64,000 nucleotides of DNA. Origin: Gracilibacillus suaedae (GTDB lineage: Bacteria; Bacillota; Bacilli; Bacillales; Amphibacillaceae). The notes under the pieces were generated by a model. That model was not told the origin of the DNA, did no database searches, and saw nothing but the letters and a program-made list of their open reading frames with translations. Position numbers and translations under genes: made by a program. Every line of letters starts with the position of its first letter. Within the stretch, counting starts at the first letter, position 1. Positions 49,446 to 59,059 of this stretch are shown here, piece after piece. Location of the stretch: the NCBI RefSeq assembly GCF_017599345.1, contig NZ_JAGFVL010000055.1, positions 5,971-69,970 of the forward strand, in the 5' to 3' direction.

Positions 49446-50177
49446 CTAGGTATGTTTAAGCAGTGGGAAGTTGTATGTTTTCAGTCGGATTAGATCCCAT
49501 GAGGAGATGATTCCTATTGGTGGCTCTGCTGCTGTACCAGTTTCCGTAATAATGATTGCTTCTATTTTTTTATTTTTTTCTAAATATTCTCTGAATATTG
49601 CTTCAATATCCATTACAGTAGCACTTTTTGCTACAATCTTTGTATGTTCTTTCTTCTCAATTGGAAATATCTCTCCAATAGACTGATCCATGCCAATCGA
49701 TAATTGATCGATATTAGCAGCAAACCAATTTGCAATATCACCATCTGTCAACATTCCAATTAATTTACCCTCTTGATAAATGGGGTACTGTGAGTATTCT
49801 TTTTCCTGCATTTTCGTCATTAATTTATTTATTGGTGAGGATAAATCAAAATACTCGACTGGTCTGGAAGCTATGGATAAGGCAGTTGGAGGTTCGGCTA
49901 GTAATTCTGCCAATTGCTCCAATTCCTTGACTACCTCTTGGTGTGGTTCTGCAATATAGAAATCCTCCTTGATTTTCCGGTGCACCATTGCATTTCGCAG
50001 TTTACTGCATTGTTTTAATAATTCATAATATTGATCAATTATCTGATGTTGGACTCTTGCTTTTGTCAATACTTCTGTAAATGATGCATGATTGTTATGT
50101 TCATTTGCATAATCACATAATTTATCATGTATTTGGTTAAAAGCTGCTTCAAACCGTTCGGAAAGTTCATAGCCCAT
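49446..50177 (-). CDS. HEPN-like domain fused to a pair of CBS domains
   Basis: The 243-residue protein has an all-helical N-terminal domain (residues 1-105) ending in an RNAMVH motif (Arg61 to His66), which fits the Rx4-6H active-site motif of HEPN ribonuclease-like domains, with Asn after the Arg as is common. Residues 112-240 form two CBS motifs (SQYPIYQEGKLIGMLTDGDI and PIGIISSWDLIRL), which usually bind adenosyl ligands. The HEPN assignment rests on this motif and helicity only. It stands alone with AAAGGAG before the ATG and no toxin-antitoxin partner nearby. A nucleotide-sensing role is inference. Confidence 0.7.
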   Translation of the reverse strand: MGYELSERFEAAFNQIHDKLCDYANEHNNHASFTEVLTKARVQHQIIDQYYELLKQCSKLRNAMVHRKIKEDFYIAEPHQEVVKELEQLAELLAEPPTALSIASRPVEYFDLSSPINKLMTKMQEKEYSQYPIYQEGKLIGMLTDGDIANWFAANIDQLSIGMDQSIGEIFPIEKKEHTKIVAKSATVMDIEAIFREYLEKNKKIEAIIITETGTAAEPPIGIISSWDLIRLKTYNFPLLKHT

Positions 50178-50312
50178 GATAATACTCCTTTAATTGTTAG
50201 AAAATTTTCAAAATAAATGGTTGTCATATCTAGTCGTTTAGTAATAAAATATAGATTATAGGTTATTTTACCGAAATTTTATTGAATTCATTCAAATGAG
50301 GAGTCTTTTTTT

Positions 50313-51389
50313 ATGTCAGAGTATACGATTACTTATATCAAAAACGAAAATCCAAAAGAAAAACCGAAATCAGATCAATTATCTTTCGGTAAATACTTTA
50401 CCGATCATATGTTTATTCAAGACTATAATCCAGACAAAGGCTGGCATAATCCACGCATTGTACCGTACCAACCACTGGTTCTTGATCCGGCAGCTATTGT
50501 TTTCCATTATGGTCAAACGGTATTTGAAGGATTGAAAGCATATCGTACCAAAAGGGATAAAATTCAATTATTCCGTCCAGATAAGAATATGGAACGCTTA
50601 AATCGATCCAATGATAGATTGTGCATCCCGAGAATTGATGAAGAATATGCTATCGACGCAATCAAACACTTGGTTCATATCGATCAAGACTGGGTACCAG
50701 ATGCGCCTGGAACATCTCTTTACATTAGACCATTTATCATTTCTACGGAGCCGTATTTAGGTGTAGCTCCTTCTGCTACTTATCAGTTCATTGTGATTTT
50801 ATCACCAGTTGGTGCCTACTATGAGGAAGGTATTAATCCTGTGAAAATCGCGGTGGAAAATCAATTTGTTCGTGCAGTAAAAGGTGGTACAGGAGAAGCA
50901 AAAACTGCCGGTAACTATGCATCCAGTTTGAAGGCGCAAGAACAGGTAGCTGACGAAGGATTTGCGCAAGTATTATGGTTGGATGGTGTTGAGCAGAAAT
51001 ATATTGAAGAAGTTGGCAGTATGAACGTTTTCTTTAAAATAAATGGGGAAGTCGTAACACCAGCGCTTAACGGAAGTATCTTAGAGGGGGTTACAAGAAA
51101 CTCTGTTATTCAATTGTTGAAGCATTGGGATATTTCGGTTGTGGAGCGCAAGATCTCCATGGAAGAGCTATATGAACATTATCAAAATGGAGAACTAGAA
51201 GAAGCGTTTGGTTCAGGTACTGCTGCTGTTATTTCTCCAGTAGGAGAGCTTGCTTGGAAAGGTAAGAAAATGGAAATCAATAATGGAAAAACAGGAGAAA
51301 TTGCTAAACGTCTATATGATACTTTGACGGGTATTCAATATGGATCCGAAAAAGATCCATTTAATTGGACTGTAAAAGTGAAATATTAA
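50313..51389 (+). CDS. ilvE: Branched-chain amino acid aminotransferase
   Basis: The 358-residue PLP enzyme of fold type IV carries out the last step of Val, Leu and Ile synthesis and their first degradative step. The PLP lysine is probably Lys197 (GGTGEAKTAGNYA); FHYGQTVFEGLKAYR, YIRPFIIS and GTAAVISPVGEL are family signatures of the longer type II (YwaA/YbgE-like) form. GAGGAG lies 8 bases before the ATG. It is followed not by a terminator of its own that I could see but by the promoter and T-box of proBA. Confidence 0.96.
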   Translation: MSEYTITYIKNENPKEKPKSDQLSFGKYFTDHMFIQDYNPDKGWHNPRIVPYQPLVLDPAAIVFHYGQTVFEGLKAYRTKRDKIQLFRPDKNMERLNRSNDRLCIPRIDEEYAIDAIKHLVHIDQDWVPDAPGTSLYIRPFIISTEPYLGVAPSATYQFIVILSPVGAYYEEGINPVKIAVENQFVRAVKGGTGEAKTAGNYASSLKAQEQVADEGFAQVLWLDGVEQKYIEEVGSMNVFFKINGEVVTPALNGSILEGVTRNSVIQLLKHWDISVVERKISMEELYEHYQNGELEEAFGSGTAAVISPVGELAWKGKKMEINNGKTGEIAKRLYDTLTGIQYGSEKDPFNWTVKVKY

Positions 51390-51392
51390 TAC

Positions 51393-51421
51393 TTGAGATT
51401 TGTGTAACTATTTTCTATAAT
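51393..51421 (+). promoter_or_regulatory. Sigma-A promoter of the T-box-proBA unit
   Basis: TTGAGA (51393-51398) and a perfect TATAAT (51416-51421) are spaced by 17 bases, with the T-box leader starting about 25 bases later. Confidence 0.8.
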
Positions 51422-51444
51422 AGCTTTAGAATAAGTAAAAGTAA

Positions 51445-51680
51445 TGACTAGAGCCAGTAGTTAGGAATATGGTGACAAGAGAGTGGAATTCACAGGCTGA
51501 AAAATTCCATCACCCGCTACCCTAATGAACCTACTCTATGAACTGTTAAGCATAAACTTAATCGTCACTCTGCGTTAAAGAGTTAAGGGGAACATATTGT
51601 TAATATGTTCAACCAAAGGTGGTACCGCGGAAATGACTCTTTTCGTCCTTTACGATATGAAGGATGAAGGGGTCTTTTTT
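51445..51680 (+). ncRNA. T-box riboswitch, tRNA-Pro specific, before proBA
   Basis: The leader has the T-box sequence AGGTGGTACCGCGG (51617-51630) and a terminator GACTCTTTTCGTCCTT/AAGGATGAAGGGGTC followed by TTTTTT (to 51680), which competes with the antiterminator. In stem I the specifier position reads GAA-CCT-A with CCT (51530-51532), a proline codon, matching the proline genes downstream. Uncharged tRNA-Pro should favour readthrough. GAGTGGAATTC and GAATTCC-like pairing forms the upper part of stem I. Confidence 0.92.
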
Positions 51681-51766
51681 AGTTTTAGACCTAGACAATA
51701 TTTTAAGGTGTTAGAGAAAAGTGAAAAGATACTCTAACACGTTAATAAATGAAGGCGTGAAAACTT

Positions 51767-52894
51767 ATGGCAAAGCAGCGTATTGTAGTGAAGATTGGGA
51801 GTAGTTCATTAACGAACAAAAACGGTGGTCTTGATCTCATTAAATTAAAAGAACATACTGCAGCGATTGCAGCACTGAAAAAGCAAAACTACGAAGTTAT
51901 CTTGATATCATCTGGTGCCGTGTCTGCTGGTTTCTTTGATTTAGGTTACCCAACAAGACCTGTTACTATAGCAGGAAAGCAAGCAGCAGCAGCTGTTGGG
52001 CAAGGTCTGCTGGTTCAAGCCTATACGGATGAGTTTCGAACATATAACATGGTTACTGCTCAACTATTACTAACGAAAGATGTATTTAGTAATGAGAGAC
52101 AATACAGTAATGTATATTCGACTTTGACGGAATTATTGAAACGAGATGTAATCCCGATTATTAATGAGAATGATACCGTAGCAATTGATGAATTAACATT
52201 TGGTGATAACGATATGTTATCCGCGCTAGTAAGTGGCCTTGTTCATGCAGACTTCTTAGTAATGTTAACTGATATTAATGGTTTATATGACAAAAATCCA
52301 AAAACAGATCCAACAGCTAAAAAATATCATCGTCTCAAGAAATTATCTGCAGAAATTTTACAGCAAACGAAGCATGAATCTGGATCTAAATTCGGAACTG
52401 GAGGGATGAAATCCAAACTACTAGCAGCCAAAACCGCTCTTTCACTTGGTGTCAAAGTGTTTGTTGGTACCGGTGAAGGCAAAGATAAACTAATTCGCAT
52501 TATGCAAAACCAAGGTGATGGAACATATATTGGTGAAGATTTAACGAATAGTTATCGCAAACAGAAACAATGGATTGCTTTTCATTCCAATGTTTCGGGG
52601 AAGCTACACGTTGATAAAGGGGCAAGTGATGCCATTCTTTACCAAGGAAAAAGTTTATTGCCTGCAGGGATAAAATGGGTAGATGGAGATTTTCAAGTTG
52701 GAGCTGTTGTTGATTTAGTTTTTGAAGATCATGTTATAGCAAAAGGGCAAGTCAATTATTCGTCGGATGATTTAATCAAATTCAAGGGGGAGCCGAGTCA
52801 GATTGCGATGGAACAATCTGCAAGTAATCGACCAGAGGTTATTCATCGTGATCGACTCGTATTATCAATAGAGGAGGCTTATAATTATGAGTGA
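51767..52894 (+). CDS. proB: Glutamate 5-kinase
   Basis: The 375-residue enzyme phosphorylates glutamate, the first step of proline synthesis. The amino-acid kinase domain has [52 protein letters not shown] and [16 protein letters not shown]; a C-terminal PUA domain follows (residues 275-365). Proline is also a compatible solute, so this operon may serve osmoprotection in a halophile (inference). It is under T-box control and overlaps proA by 8 bases. Confidence 0.97.
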   Translation: MAKQRIVVKIGSSSLTNKNGGLDLIKLKEHTAAIAALKKQNYEVILISSGAVSAGFFDLGYPTRPVTIAGKQAAAAVGQGLLVQAYTDEFRTYNMVTAQLLLTKDVFSNERQYSNVYSTLTELLKRDVIPIINENDTVAIDELTFGDNDMLSALVSGLVHADFLVMLTDINGLYDKNPKTDPTAKKYHRLKKLSAEILQQTKHESGSKFGTGGMKSKLLAAKTALSLGVKVFVGTGEGKDKLIRIMQNQGDGTYIGEDLTNSYRKQKQWIAFHSNVSGKLHVDKGASDAILYQGKSLLPAGIKWVDGDFQVGAVVDLVFEDHVIAKGQVNYSSDDLIKFKGEPSQIAMEQSASNRPEVIHRDRLVLSIEEAYNYE

Positions 52895-54131
52895 TTTAAT
52901 TCAAAAAGCAAAACTAGCCAATGCAACAACAACTGCTTTGGCAACTAAATCAACCGAACAAAAGAATCAGGCTTTAAAATTGTTAGCTAATGAACTAAGA
53001 AAACAAAAGGATTATATCATGACGGAAAATAACCGTGATATCGTTAATGGTCGTAATAATGGCTTACATGAATCATTAATTGATCGTCTTATTTTAAACG
53101 AACAGCGAATTGCGGATATGGCAGATGCATTAATCCAGCTAACTGATTTAAAGGATCCAATTGGTGAGATTATGGAAGAGTGGACCCGGCCAAATGGTTT
53201 GAAAATCCAAAAGGCACGTGTACCAATAGGTGTTGTCGGAATGATTTATGAGGCAAGACCAAATGTAACCATTGATGCTGCAAGTCTTTGCTTAAAAACT
53301 GGAAATGCCGTATTACTTAGAGGAAGCTCATCAGCGATTTATTCCAACACTGCTTTAGTCAAAGTAATTCATGATGCTTTAAAACAATCCGACTTACCGG
53401 AAGATGCTGTACAGCTAATCGAAGATACAAGTCGTGAGACAGCATCACAAATGTTCAAACTGAATGAATATTTAGATGTTTTAATTCCTCGTGGAGGAAA
53501 AAAATTAATTGATACGGTTGTTGCAAATGCATCAGTGCCAGTATTAGAAACAGGTGCAGGTAATTGTCATTTGTTTATCGATGAATCAGCAAACAAGGAT
53601 ATGGCCATTGAGATAGCGATTAATGCGAAAACACAACGACCTTCCGTATGTAATGCGATCGAGACTATCTTAGTAGAGCGTAACTGGGCGGAAAGTCATT
53701 TAGCTGCATTAATTCAAGCGTTACAGGATGCCAATGTCGAAATACATGGAGATAGTATCACTGTGTCTAAAGGTAATCATATTATCAAGGCAACAGAAGA
53801 AGACTATGAAACAGAGTATTTAGATCATATCGTCGCAATCAAGGTTGTAGATTCGGTGCAAGAAGCGATTGATCATATTAATCAATATGGCACCAATCAT
53901 TCCGAATCAATTATTTCTGAAAACGATGGGCATGTTGTAAGCTTTATGAATGAGGTAGATGCAGCAGCTGTTTATCATAATGCATCAACAAGGTTTACCG
54001 ATGGATTTGAGTTTGGATTTGGCGCAGAAATTGGTATTAGTACACAAAAATTACATGCTCGCGGACCTATGGGTTTAGAAGCATTAACATCGACGAAATA
54101 TTTATTATATGGTAACGGACAAATGAAGTAA
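52887..54131 (+). CDS. proA: Gamma-glutamyl phosphate reductase
   Basis: The 414-residue NADPH-dependent reductase of the aldehyde dehydrogenase fold makes glutamate semialdehyde. Signature segments are [47 protein letters not shown] and the catalytic-cysteine segment [20 protein letters not shown] lies just before the overlapping ATG. It is the second gene of proBA; no proI/proC is adjacent, as is usual in Bacillus. Confidence 0.97.
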   Translation: MSDLIQKAKLANATTTALATKSTEQKNQALKLLANELRKQKDYIMTENNRDIVNGRNNGLHESLIDRLILNEQRIADMADALIQLTDLKDPIGEIMEEWTRPNGLKIQKARVPIGVVGMIYEARPNVTIDAASLCLKTGNAVLLRGSSSAIYSNTALVKVIHDALKQSDLPEDAVQLIEDTSRETASQMFKLNEYLDVLIPRGGKKLIDTVVANASVPVLETGAGNCHLFIDESANKDMAIEIAINAKTQRPSVCNAIETILVERNWAESHLAALIQALQDANVEIHGDSITVSKGNHIIKATEEDYETEYLDHIVAIKVVDSVQEAIDHINQYGTNHSESIISENDGHVVSFMNEVDAAAVYHNASTRFTDGFEFGFGAEIGISTQKLHARGPMGLEALTSTKYLLYGNGQMK

Positions 54132-54206
54132 ACTATTTTTCTTTCGTCACAATTCCTGTATAATAGAGTTGGAGATAAACATTTGGTAAATAAAGGAGTA
54201 TGAATC

Positions 54207-55130
54207 ATGGCAAACACATTAATATTTGGACACAAAAATCCGGATACAGACACGATTTGTTCAGCAATTGCATATGCGGAGCTTAAACAAGCGCTAGGGG
54301 AAGATGTAGAAGCAGCGCGTTTAGGTGAAGTGAACAATGAAACACAATATGCATTGGATTATTTCAAACAAACTGCACCACGCATGGTTGAAAATGTGTC
54401 AGATGAGGTTGATCAGGTGATTTTAGTGGATCATAATGAACGTCAGCAAAGTGCCGATGATATCGATCGCGTACAAGTGTTGGAAGTTATTGATCATCAC
54501 CGTATCGCAAACTTTGAAACAAAAGATCCAGTATATTACCGTGCAGAACCGGTTGGATGTACAGCGACTATTCTTAACAAATTATACAAAGAACATGGTG
54601 TAGCAATTAAAAAAGAAACAGCTGGATTAATGCTTTCAGCAATTATTTCTGATTCACTTTTATTTAAATCACCAACATGTACAGATCAAGATGTAGAAGC
54701 AGCGAAAGAATTGGCTGAAATCGCTGGTGTAGATGCAGAAAAGTATGGTCTTGAAATGCTAAAAGCTGGTGCTGATTTAAGCGATAAATCTGCAGAAGAG
54801 CTAATTTCCATGGATGCAAAAGAATTCGATATGAATGGAAACAAAGTGGAAATTGCGCAGGTAAATACGGTAGAAGTAAATGATGTACTAGCGCTACGCG
54901 ATAAAATAGAACCAGCTATTGAAAAAACAGTAGCGGACAAAGATTTAAAGCTATTCGTTTTCGTCATCACAGACATCTTGAATAATGATTCTGTCGTACT
55001 TTCAGTAGGTGAAGCAGAAGAAAAAGTAGCAGAAGCATTTGATGTAACGCTTGAAAACAAAACAGCCACATTAAAAGGTGTTGTATCACGTAAGAAACAA
55101 GTTGTTCCAAATCTACAAAATGCATTTTAA
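54207..55130 (+). CDS. ppaC: Manganese-dependent inorganic pyrophosphatase
   Basis: The 307-residue family II (DHH/DHHA2) pyrophosphatase splits PPi in the cytosol. Metal ligands are seen in [14 protein letters not shown] (His9, Asp13, Asp15), LVDHNERQQ and VIDHHRI; the C-terminal DHHA2 domain ends with [10 protein letters not shown], where the basic residues bind substrate. There are no CBS domains. AAAGGAG lies about 9 bases before the ATG. It is monocistronic. Confidence 0.97.
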   Translation: MANTLIFGHKNPDTDTICSAIAYAELKQALGEDVEAARLGEVNNETQYALDYFKQTAPRMVENVSDEVDQVILVDHNERQQSADDIDRVQVLEVIDHHRIANFETKDPVYYRAEPVGCTATILNKLYKEHGVAIKKETAGLMLSAIISDSLLFKSPTCTDQDVEAAKELAEIAGVDAEKYGLEMLKAGADLSDKSAEELISMDAKEFDMNGNKVEIAQVNTVEVNDVLALRDKIEPAIEKTVADKDLKLFVFVITDILNNDSVVLSVGEAEEKVAEAFDVTLENKTATLKGVVSRKKQVVPNLQNAF

Positions 55131-55146
55131 TAGAGGAAATACAGAG

Positions 55147-55182
55147 GTGCCAGACATTAAATAATGACTGGCACTTTTTTTA
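55147..55182 (+). terminator. Terminator of ppaC
   Basis: GTGCCAG (55147-55153) pairs with CTGGCAC (55168-55174), followed by seven T. Confidence 0.85.
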
Positions 55183-55379
55183 TTGTCTAGAAAATTATAA
55201 ATTTTTGGGATGTGGATGATATGTAGGCAACCTGTCTAGCCATGTCCAGCTTCGAGCGCAAAAAACTCAGGTGAGCTTGAACGTGGATATACCGTTGATT
55301 TTGAAAAGTATCTACCAAGTGGTGAAATAGAAATACATATCGCTACATCTTAAATAGCGTATATTATGCTCTTTGTTTT
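55183..55379. other. Gene-free stretch with a short coding remnant
   Basis: From about 55258 an open stretch without start reads AKNSGELERGYTVDFEKYLP and ends SGEIEIHIATS at a TAA (55351-55353). It looks like the C-terminal end of a lost protein but is not assignable. Just before it, CCTGTCTAGCCATGTCCAGC may be a trace of another intergenic repeat. Confidence 0.3.
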
Positions 55380-55434
55380 TATCACGATGCTAAACGACTG
55401 GAAAAGCCCCACTGATTACAGTTTCACTTTATAA
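55380..55434 (+). repeat. Family II dispersed repeat, half-copy
   Basis: TATCACGATGCTAAACGACT, then GGAAAAGCCCC and GTTTCACTTTATAAA match the consensus ends, with a middle of about 10 bases. Confidence 0.7.
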
Positions 55435-55447
55435 AAAGTCGTACAAA

Positions 55448-55477
55448 AATGGACCTCATCTGTAGGTAAGGTCCATT
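55448..55477 (-). terminator. Terminator of the sugar transporter gene
   Basis: AATGGACCT (55448-55456) pairs with AGGTCCATT (55469-55477); read on the minus strand it is followed by TTTTGT. Confidence 0.85.
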
Positions 55478-55498
55478 CGATAGAAACTAACTCTAGAA

Positions 55499-56878
55499 CT
55501 ATTTCTTAAATAATACTCTCTCCAATTCTTCTAATGTACGCCCCTTCGTCTCAGGTACGAACTTCCATATGAAAATAGCAGAAATTAAACTCATCAGACC
55601 GTAAAAGCCATATGTCAAGCCACCACTAAACTCCATCATCGCTGGATAAGTAGAGGAGATGAAGTAGTTTGCAGCCCATTGTGCAGCTACTGCAATTGCT
55701 ACTGCTTGTCCACGAATTTTATTAGGAAAGATTTCAGAGATTAATACCCAAACAACAGGCCCCCAAGACATCATGAAGGAAGCAGTATAGATAATGATAA
55801 ATACAAGAGTAGCGATTCCGATTATATTAGAAAAGGCTAATCCAGCTACACCGAACATACCAACAGTCATACCTAGTGAACCAATGATAAGCAGAGGTTT
55901 ACGTCCGAATTTATCCACTGTTAAGATGGCAATGACGGTAAAGATTACATTCACTAACCCCATCGTAATCGTTTGGAGCATTGCCGCATCTCTTGCTGCT
56001 CCCATACTTTCAAAGATTCTTGGAGCGTAGTAAAGGGCTACATTAATTCCAACAAATTGCTGGAAAACAGATAGTAAGACACCGATTACAATGATTGCTT
56101 TACCATATGTGAAAAGCTTTGCTTTTTTCACATCAAAGGAGTTTTTGATTTCAAATAAAGTAGCTTTTGCTGCGGTCTGATCATACAGCTTGTTCAGAAT
56201 ATCCATTGCGCTTTCATTTTTACCTTGAGAAACAAGGTAACGTGGTGTTTCCGGAACAGCAAATAAGGATAGTAAGAACAAGGTGGCTGGAATCGCTTCA
56301 GATAAGAACATATAACGCCAACCGAAGTCGTTGATCCATTCTATTGATTGACCTCTTGCAATTCCCCAATTCACAAAATACACAACTAACATTCCAAAAA
56401 TAATGGCAAATTGGTTTAAAGAAACTAAACGTCCACGAATAGAAGGTGGTGCAATTTCACCAATATACATTGGAGAAACAGCTGATGCAAGACCTACACC
56501 AATACCACCAATGATTCTATAAAGGTTGAATGTAGCTAAAAGTGCAATCGATGCTTCCCCTTGTTCGTAAAATAGAAACTCAGGAAACGCTGAACCTAGC
56601 GCTGAAATTAGAAATAGAATTGCAGCCACAATCAGAGACTTTTTACGTCCTATATTTGTCGCTAATAAACCAGAGATTAAACCACCAATGATACAGCCGA
56701 TTAATGCACTAGATACGGTTGCACCATGGATAAATGAGCTCAAATTTAATTCATCAATGAAGAACGCTTCCAAAGCTCCTTCTGCTCCAGATATAACAGC
56801 CGTGTCATATCCAAATAAGAGACCACCTAATGTAGCAACTAAAGTGATTAACGTTATATACACATAATTCGCTTTCAT
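55499..56878 (-). CDS. Sugar:proton symporter, MFS sugar porter family
   Basis: The 459-residue, 12-helix transporter carries sugar porter signatures: GGLLFGYDTAVISGAEGAL, NLYRIIGGIGVGLASAVSPM with IGEIAPPSIRGR, VPETPRYLV, QQFVGINVALYYAPRIFE in helix 7 and the end VPETKGRTLEELE. These resemble XylE, AraE and Bacillus inositol/xylose porters; the sugar cannot be named. ATG 56878 fits the family start, yet its only good ribosome site, AGGAGGTG, is 28 bases upstream beyond a small hairpin. It is monocistronic and no sugar-catabolic gene is adjacent. Confidence 0.92.
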   Translation of the reverse strand: MKANYVYITLITLVATLGGLLFGYDTAVISGAEGALEAFFIDELNLSSFIHGATVSSALIGCIIGGLISGLLATNIGRKKSLIVAAILFLISALGSAFPEFLFYEQGEASIALLATFNLYRIIGGIGVGLASAVSPMYIGEIAPPSIRGRLVSLNQFAIIFGMLVVYFVNWGIARGQSIEWINDFGWRYMFLSEAIPATLFLLSLFAVPETPRYLVSQGKNESAMDILNKLYDQTAAKATLFEIKNSFDVKKAKLFTYGKAIIVIGVLLSVFQQFVGINVALYYAPRIFESMGAARDAAMLQTITMGLVNVIFTVIAILTVDKFGRKPLLIIGSLGMTVGMFGVAGLAFSNIIGIATLVFIIIYTASFMMSWGPVVWVLISEIFPNKIRGQAVAIAVAAQWAANYFISSTYPAMMEFSGGLTYGFYGLMSLISAIFIWKFVPETKGRTLEELERVLFKK

Positions 56879-56886
56879 AAAATATT

Positions 56887-56914
56887 GAGAGTGTTCTGCT
56901 CTCTTGCACCTCCT
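56887..56914 (-). promoter_or_regulatory. Ribosome site separated from its start by a hairpin
   Basis: On the minus strand AGGAGGTG (56907-56914) is followed by CAA, then the stem-loop GAGAG-cagaaca-CTCTC (56887-56903), then 8 bases and ATG 56878. Folding of the hairpin would reduce the effective spacing to about 11 bases. No in-frame start codon exists between the site and the ATG. Confidence 0.55.
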
Positions 56915-57060
56915 GATGTAATTTTTAACAAGCTTGATTGTATCAACTGAAACTTACTTTGTCAATCGAATGAACAAAGTTTAAAATTGCGGGTAATTTG
57001 TTTAATTATGTTCTAAAAATAGTTATAATATAATGAAAAAAGTGGAATAGGAAGTATTTG

Positions 57061-57837
57061 ATGATTTTAACTACGGCAGGTCGCGCAACACCAAAATTAA
57101 TACAAGATGCACAACAATTATCCACTAAATATCAACTTCCCTACATGAAACGAAGTGGACGTTCGATTCAACAATTAAAAGACGATTATCAAGAAGATGT
57201 CATGGTTGTAGAAAAAAACCGATTATCACTTTCTCCTTTAGACGAGCAAATGAACCTCTTTTTCCACCCGAATTTGGCAATGGTTCGGGCAAAACGGCTG
57301 CTACGTAAGGAAGAAGATCCATTTGTTAGAGCAGCAAAGTTAGAAAAGGGTATGTCTATATTAGATTGCACCTTAGGGCTGGCATCAGATAGTATCATAG
57401 CTAGTTTGGCGGTAGGTTCGGATGGTTTAGTAACCGGATTAGAAGGAAGTAAAACCATTTATATCATTGTGAATGAAGGATTACAACATTTTATCAGTGC
57501 TGATGAAATGTTTAATAGGGCAATGAGAAGAATCAAGGTCCAGCATGTTCAGCACCTGGAATATTTACAACAGCAAAAATCTAATGCTTTTGATGTTGTA
57601 TATTTTGATCCGATGTTTCATGAAGCGATTGATGCCTCGGATGGTTTAAACCTAATAAGGGCAAAAGCTTTGGAAGACGACCTTACAGCTTTAGTGTTAG
57701 AAGAAGCAAAAAGAGTTGCGCTAAGTCGTGTAGTCTTGAAAGATCATTGGAAAAGTGAACGCTTTCGACAATATGGTTTTATACAATATAAACGAAAAAA
57801 CTCATTATTTCATTATGGCGTTATAGAATTAGGTTAA
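57061..57837 (+). CDS. Class I SAM-dependent methyltransferase, RsmJ/YpiP-like
   Basis: The 258-residue protein has an N-terminal part of about 90 residues (AGRATPKLIQDAQQLSTKYQ) and a Rossmann methyltransferase domain with the SAM motif ILDCTLGLASDSI near residue 100 and VVYFDPMFHEA near 180, where DPMF resembles the NPPY/DPPY motif of base N-methyltransferases. This pattern fits the RsmJ-like (DUF548) group, including B. subtilis YpiP; the substrate is probably RNA but is not shown. ATG 57061 lies 6 bases after TAGGAAG. Confidence 0.75.
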   Translation: MILTTAGRATPKLIQDAQQLSTKYQLPYMKRSGRSIQQLKDDYQEDVMVVEKNRLSLSPLDEQMNLFFHPNLAMVRAKRLLRKEEDPFVRAAKLEKGMSILDCTLGLASDSIIASLAVGSDGLVTGLEGSKTIYIIVNEGLQHFISADEMFNRAMRRIKVQHVQHLEYLQQQKSNAFDVVYFDPMFHEAIDASDGLNLIRAKALEDDLTALVLEEAKRVALSRVVLKDHWKSERFRQYGFIQYKRKNSLFHYGVIELG

Positions 57838-57916
57838 GTAAGCAAAAAATAAGAAATCGACTGGATCACTCTGTGCTATAAATAGAATTAGCTTAGAATG
57901 AGAAAGGGAGTTTTCT

Positions 57917-58369
57917 ATGATTGATAGTACATGCCAAATTACTCTTTTTGTTAAAAATAAAGAAGAGGCAAAGGATTGCTACACGGAAAAGTTAGGTTTC
58001 ATCATTCGAGATGAAGAACAATTCACGGATGATTGGAGTTTTTTACAGTTGCACCACGAGCAAATAGTGAGATCGTTATAGAGTTGGTAGAAGCGGTTAC
58101 TGCTGAGGAAAAACAACTTGTAGGAAGGTACAGAAGCAAATTCAGTTGCTTTTGAATTTAGTGGTTCCACTCTATGGCTTGATTGTATGGAAAATTATGC
58201 ACAACAGGATGTATGGTTGGAACTTAAGTCGAGTCGGCTTGATGAAACCTCACAATTATTTAATAAGGAGAAGATACCGAGACACGATGAACTAGAGATT
58301 CATGAACATTCATCGGGATTTTGGATATCAGATCCGACGGGTACGATTCTCAGGATAAACCCTAAATAA
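57917..58369 (+). pseudogene. Broken glyoxalase/bleomycin-resistance (VOC) family gene
   Basis: The frame starts with a good AAAGGGAG site and reads MIDSTCQITLFVKNKEEAKD, then CYTEKLGFIIRDEEQFTDDW. It shifts to a second frame (APRANSEIVIELVEAVTAEE) and then to a third (GTEANSVAFEFSGSTLWLDC ... SGFWISDPTGTILRINP) before stopping at 58369. Two frameshifts, near 58043 and 58125, are needed to join these parts into a single VOC fold of about 150 residues. The beta-alpha-beta-beta-beta signature at the start (ITLFVKNKEEAKDCYTEKLG) is typical. Function when intact is unknown. Confidence 0.8.
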
Positions 58370-58436
58370 TATATCACGGGGATAATTTCCTGATAAGTTT
58401 CAACAGGTTCCCTGTGGACATAATAGCAGTCATGAA

Positions 58437-58970
58437 CTATTGAATTGTTTCCGCAATCGCAGTCATAATAGCACCAGTGGCTTGAATCCAATTCCCAATA
58501 GCGTTTAATTCTTCTGCTTTTGGAGTATTTTGGTTGGCAATTGACTGTAGGCTGTTACCAATTGCTTGTAGTAAATTGCCAACTCCACTATAAATCACTT
58601 CTATTGTAAGCTCTTTGTGCCATTCTTCTGTAAAAGCAATACTCCCCCCAAGTGCTTGCAGTAGGTTCCCTTGGATATTTAGTAGCCTTTTTTTCTTTAC
58701 CGATACAGGTAAATGTAATGAAGCTACCTCCGTTACATTGCCCACCGCTTGAATTTCGTTAGCTATGCTGTTTATATCCTTTAAAGAAAACTGTTCTACC
58801 TGTAGAGCGTTGCCTGTTGCCTGCATTACATTCCCTATTAAATCAAGATTCTCTTTCACTTCAGAAGTAAGAGCAATGGAAGGTGTATTTCCTACTGCAG
58901 ACAATACTGTACCAAGTGCTTGTTCCCAAGCCCCAAGTAAGCTGTTTTGCTGTTTAACCAATATACTCAC
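58437..58970 (-). CDS. Internally repetitive protein with GN-LQA-GN repeats
   Basis: The 177-residue protein consists of about six degenerate repeats of roughly 25-30 residues around the pattern IGNxLQAxGNxLQ: WEQALGTVLSAVGN, IGNVMQATGNALQ, IANEIQAVGNVTE, IQGNLLQALGGSIA, VGNLLQAIGNSLQ and IGNWIQATGAIMT. The repeats look like amphipathic helices rather than membrane spans. GTG 58970 lies about 6 bases after AGAAGGA. Similar repetitive proteins occur in Bacillus, but I know of no function. It diverges from the GH42 gene. Confidence 0.65.
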   Translation of the reverse strand: MSILVKQQNSLLGAWEQALGTVLSAVGNTPSIALTSEVKENLDLIGNVMQATGNALQVEQFSLKDINSIANEIQAVGNVTEVASLHLPVSVKKKRLLNIQGNLLQALGGSIAFTEEWHKELTIEVIYSGVGNLLQAIGNSLQSIANQNTPKAEELNAIGNWIQATGAIMTAIAETIQ

Positions 58971-59059
58971 CGTCTTCCTTCTAGCATAGAATTAGTTTAT
59001 GGTAAAATTAGCATTTTGTTTTGGCTTTTGAAGAAGTAACAAATAATTATTGGTTGATA

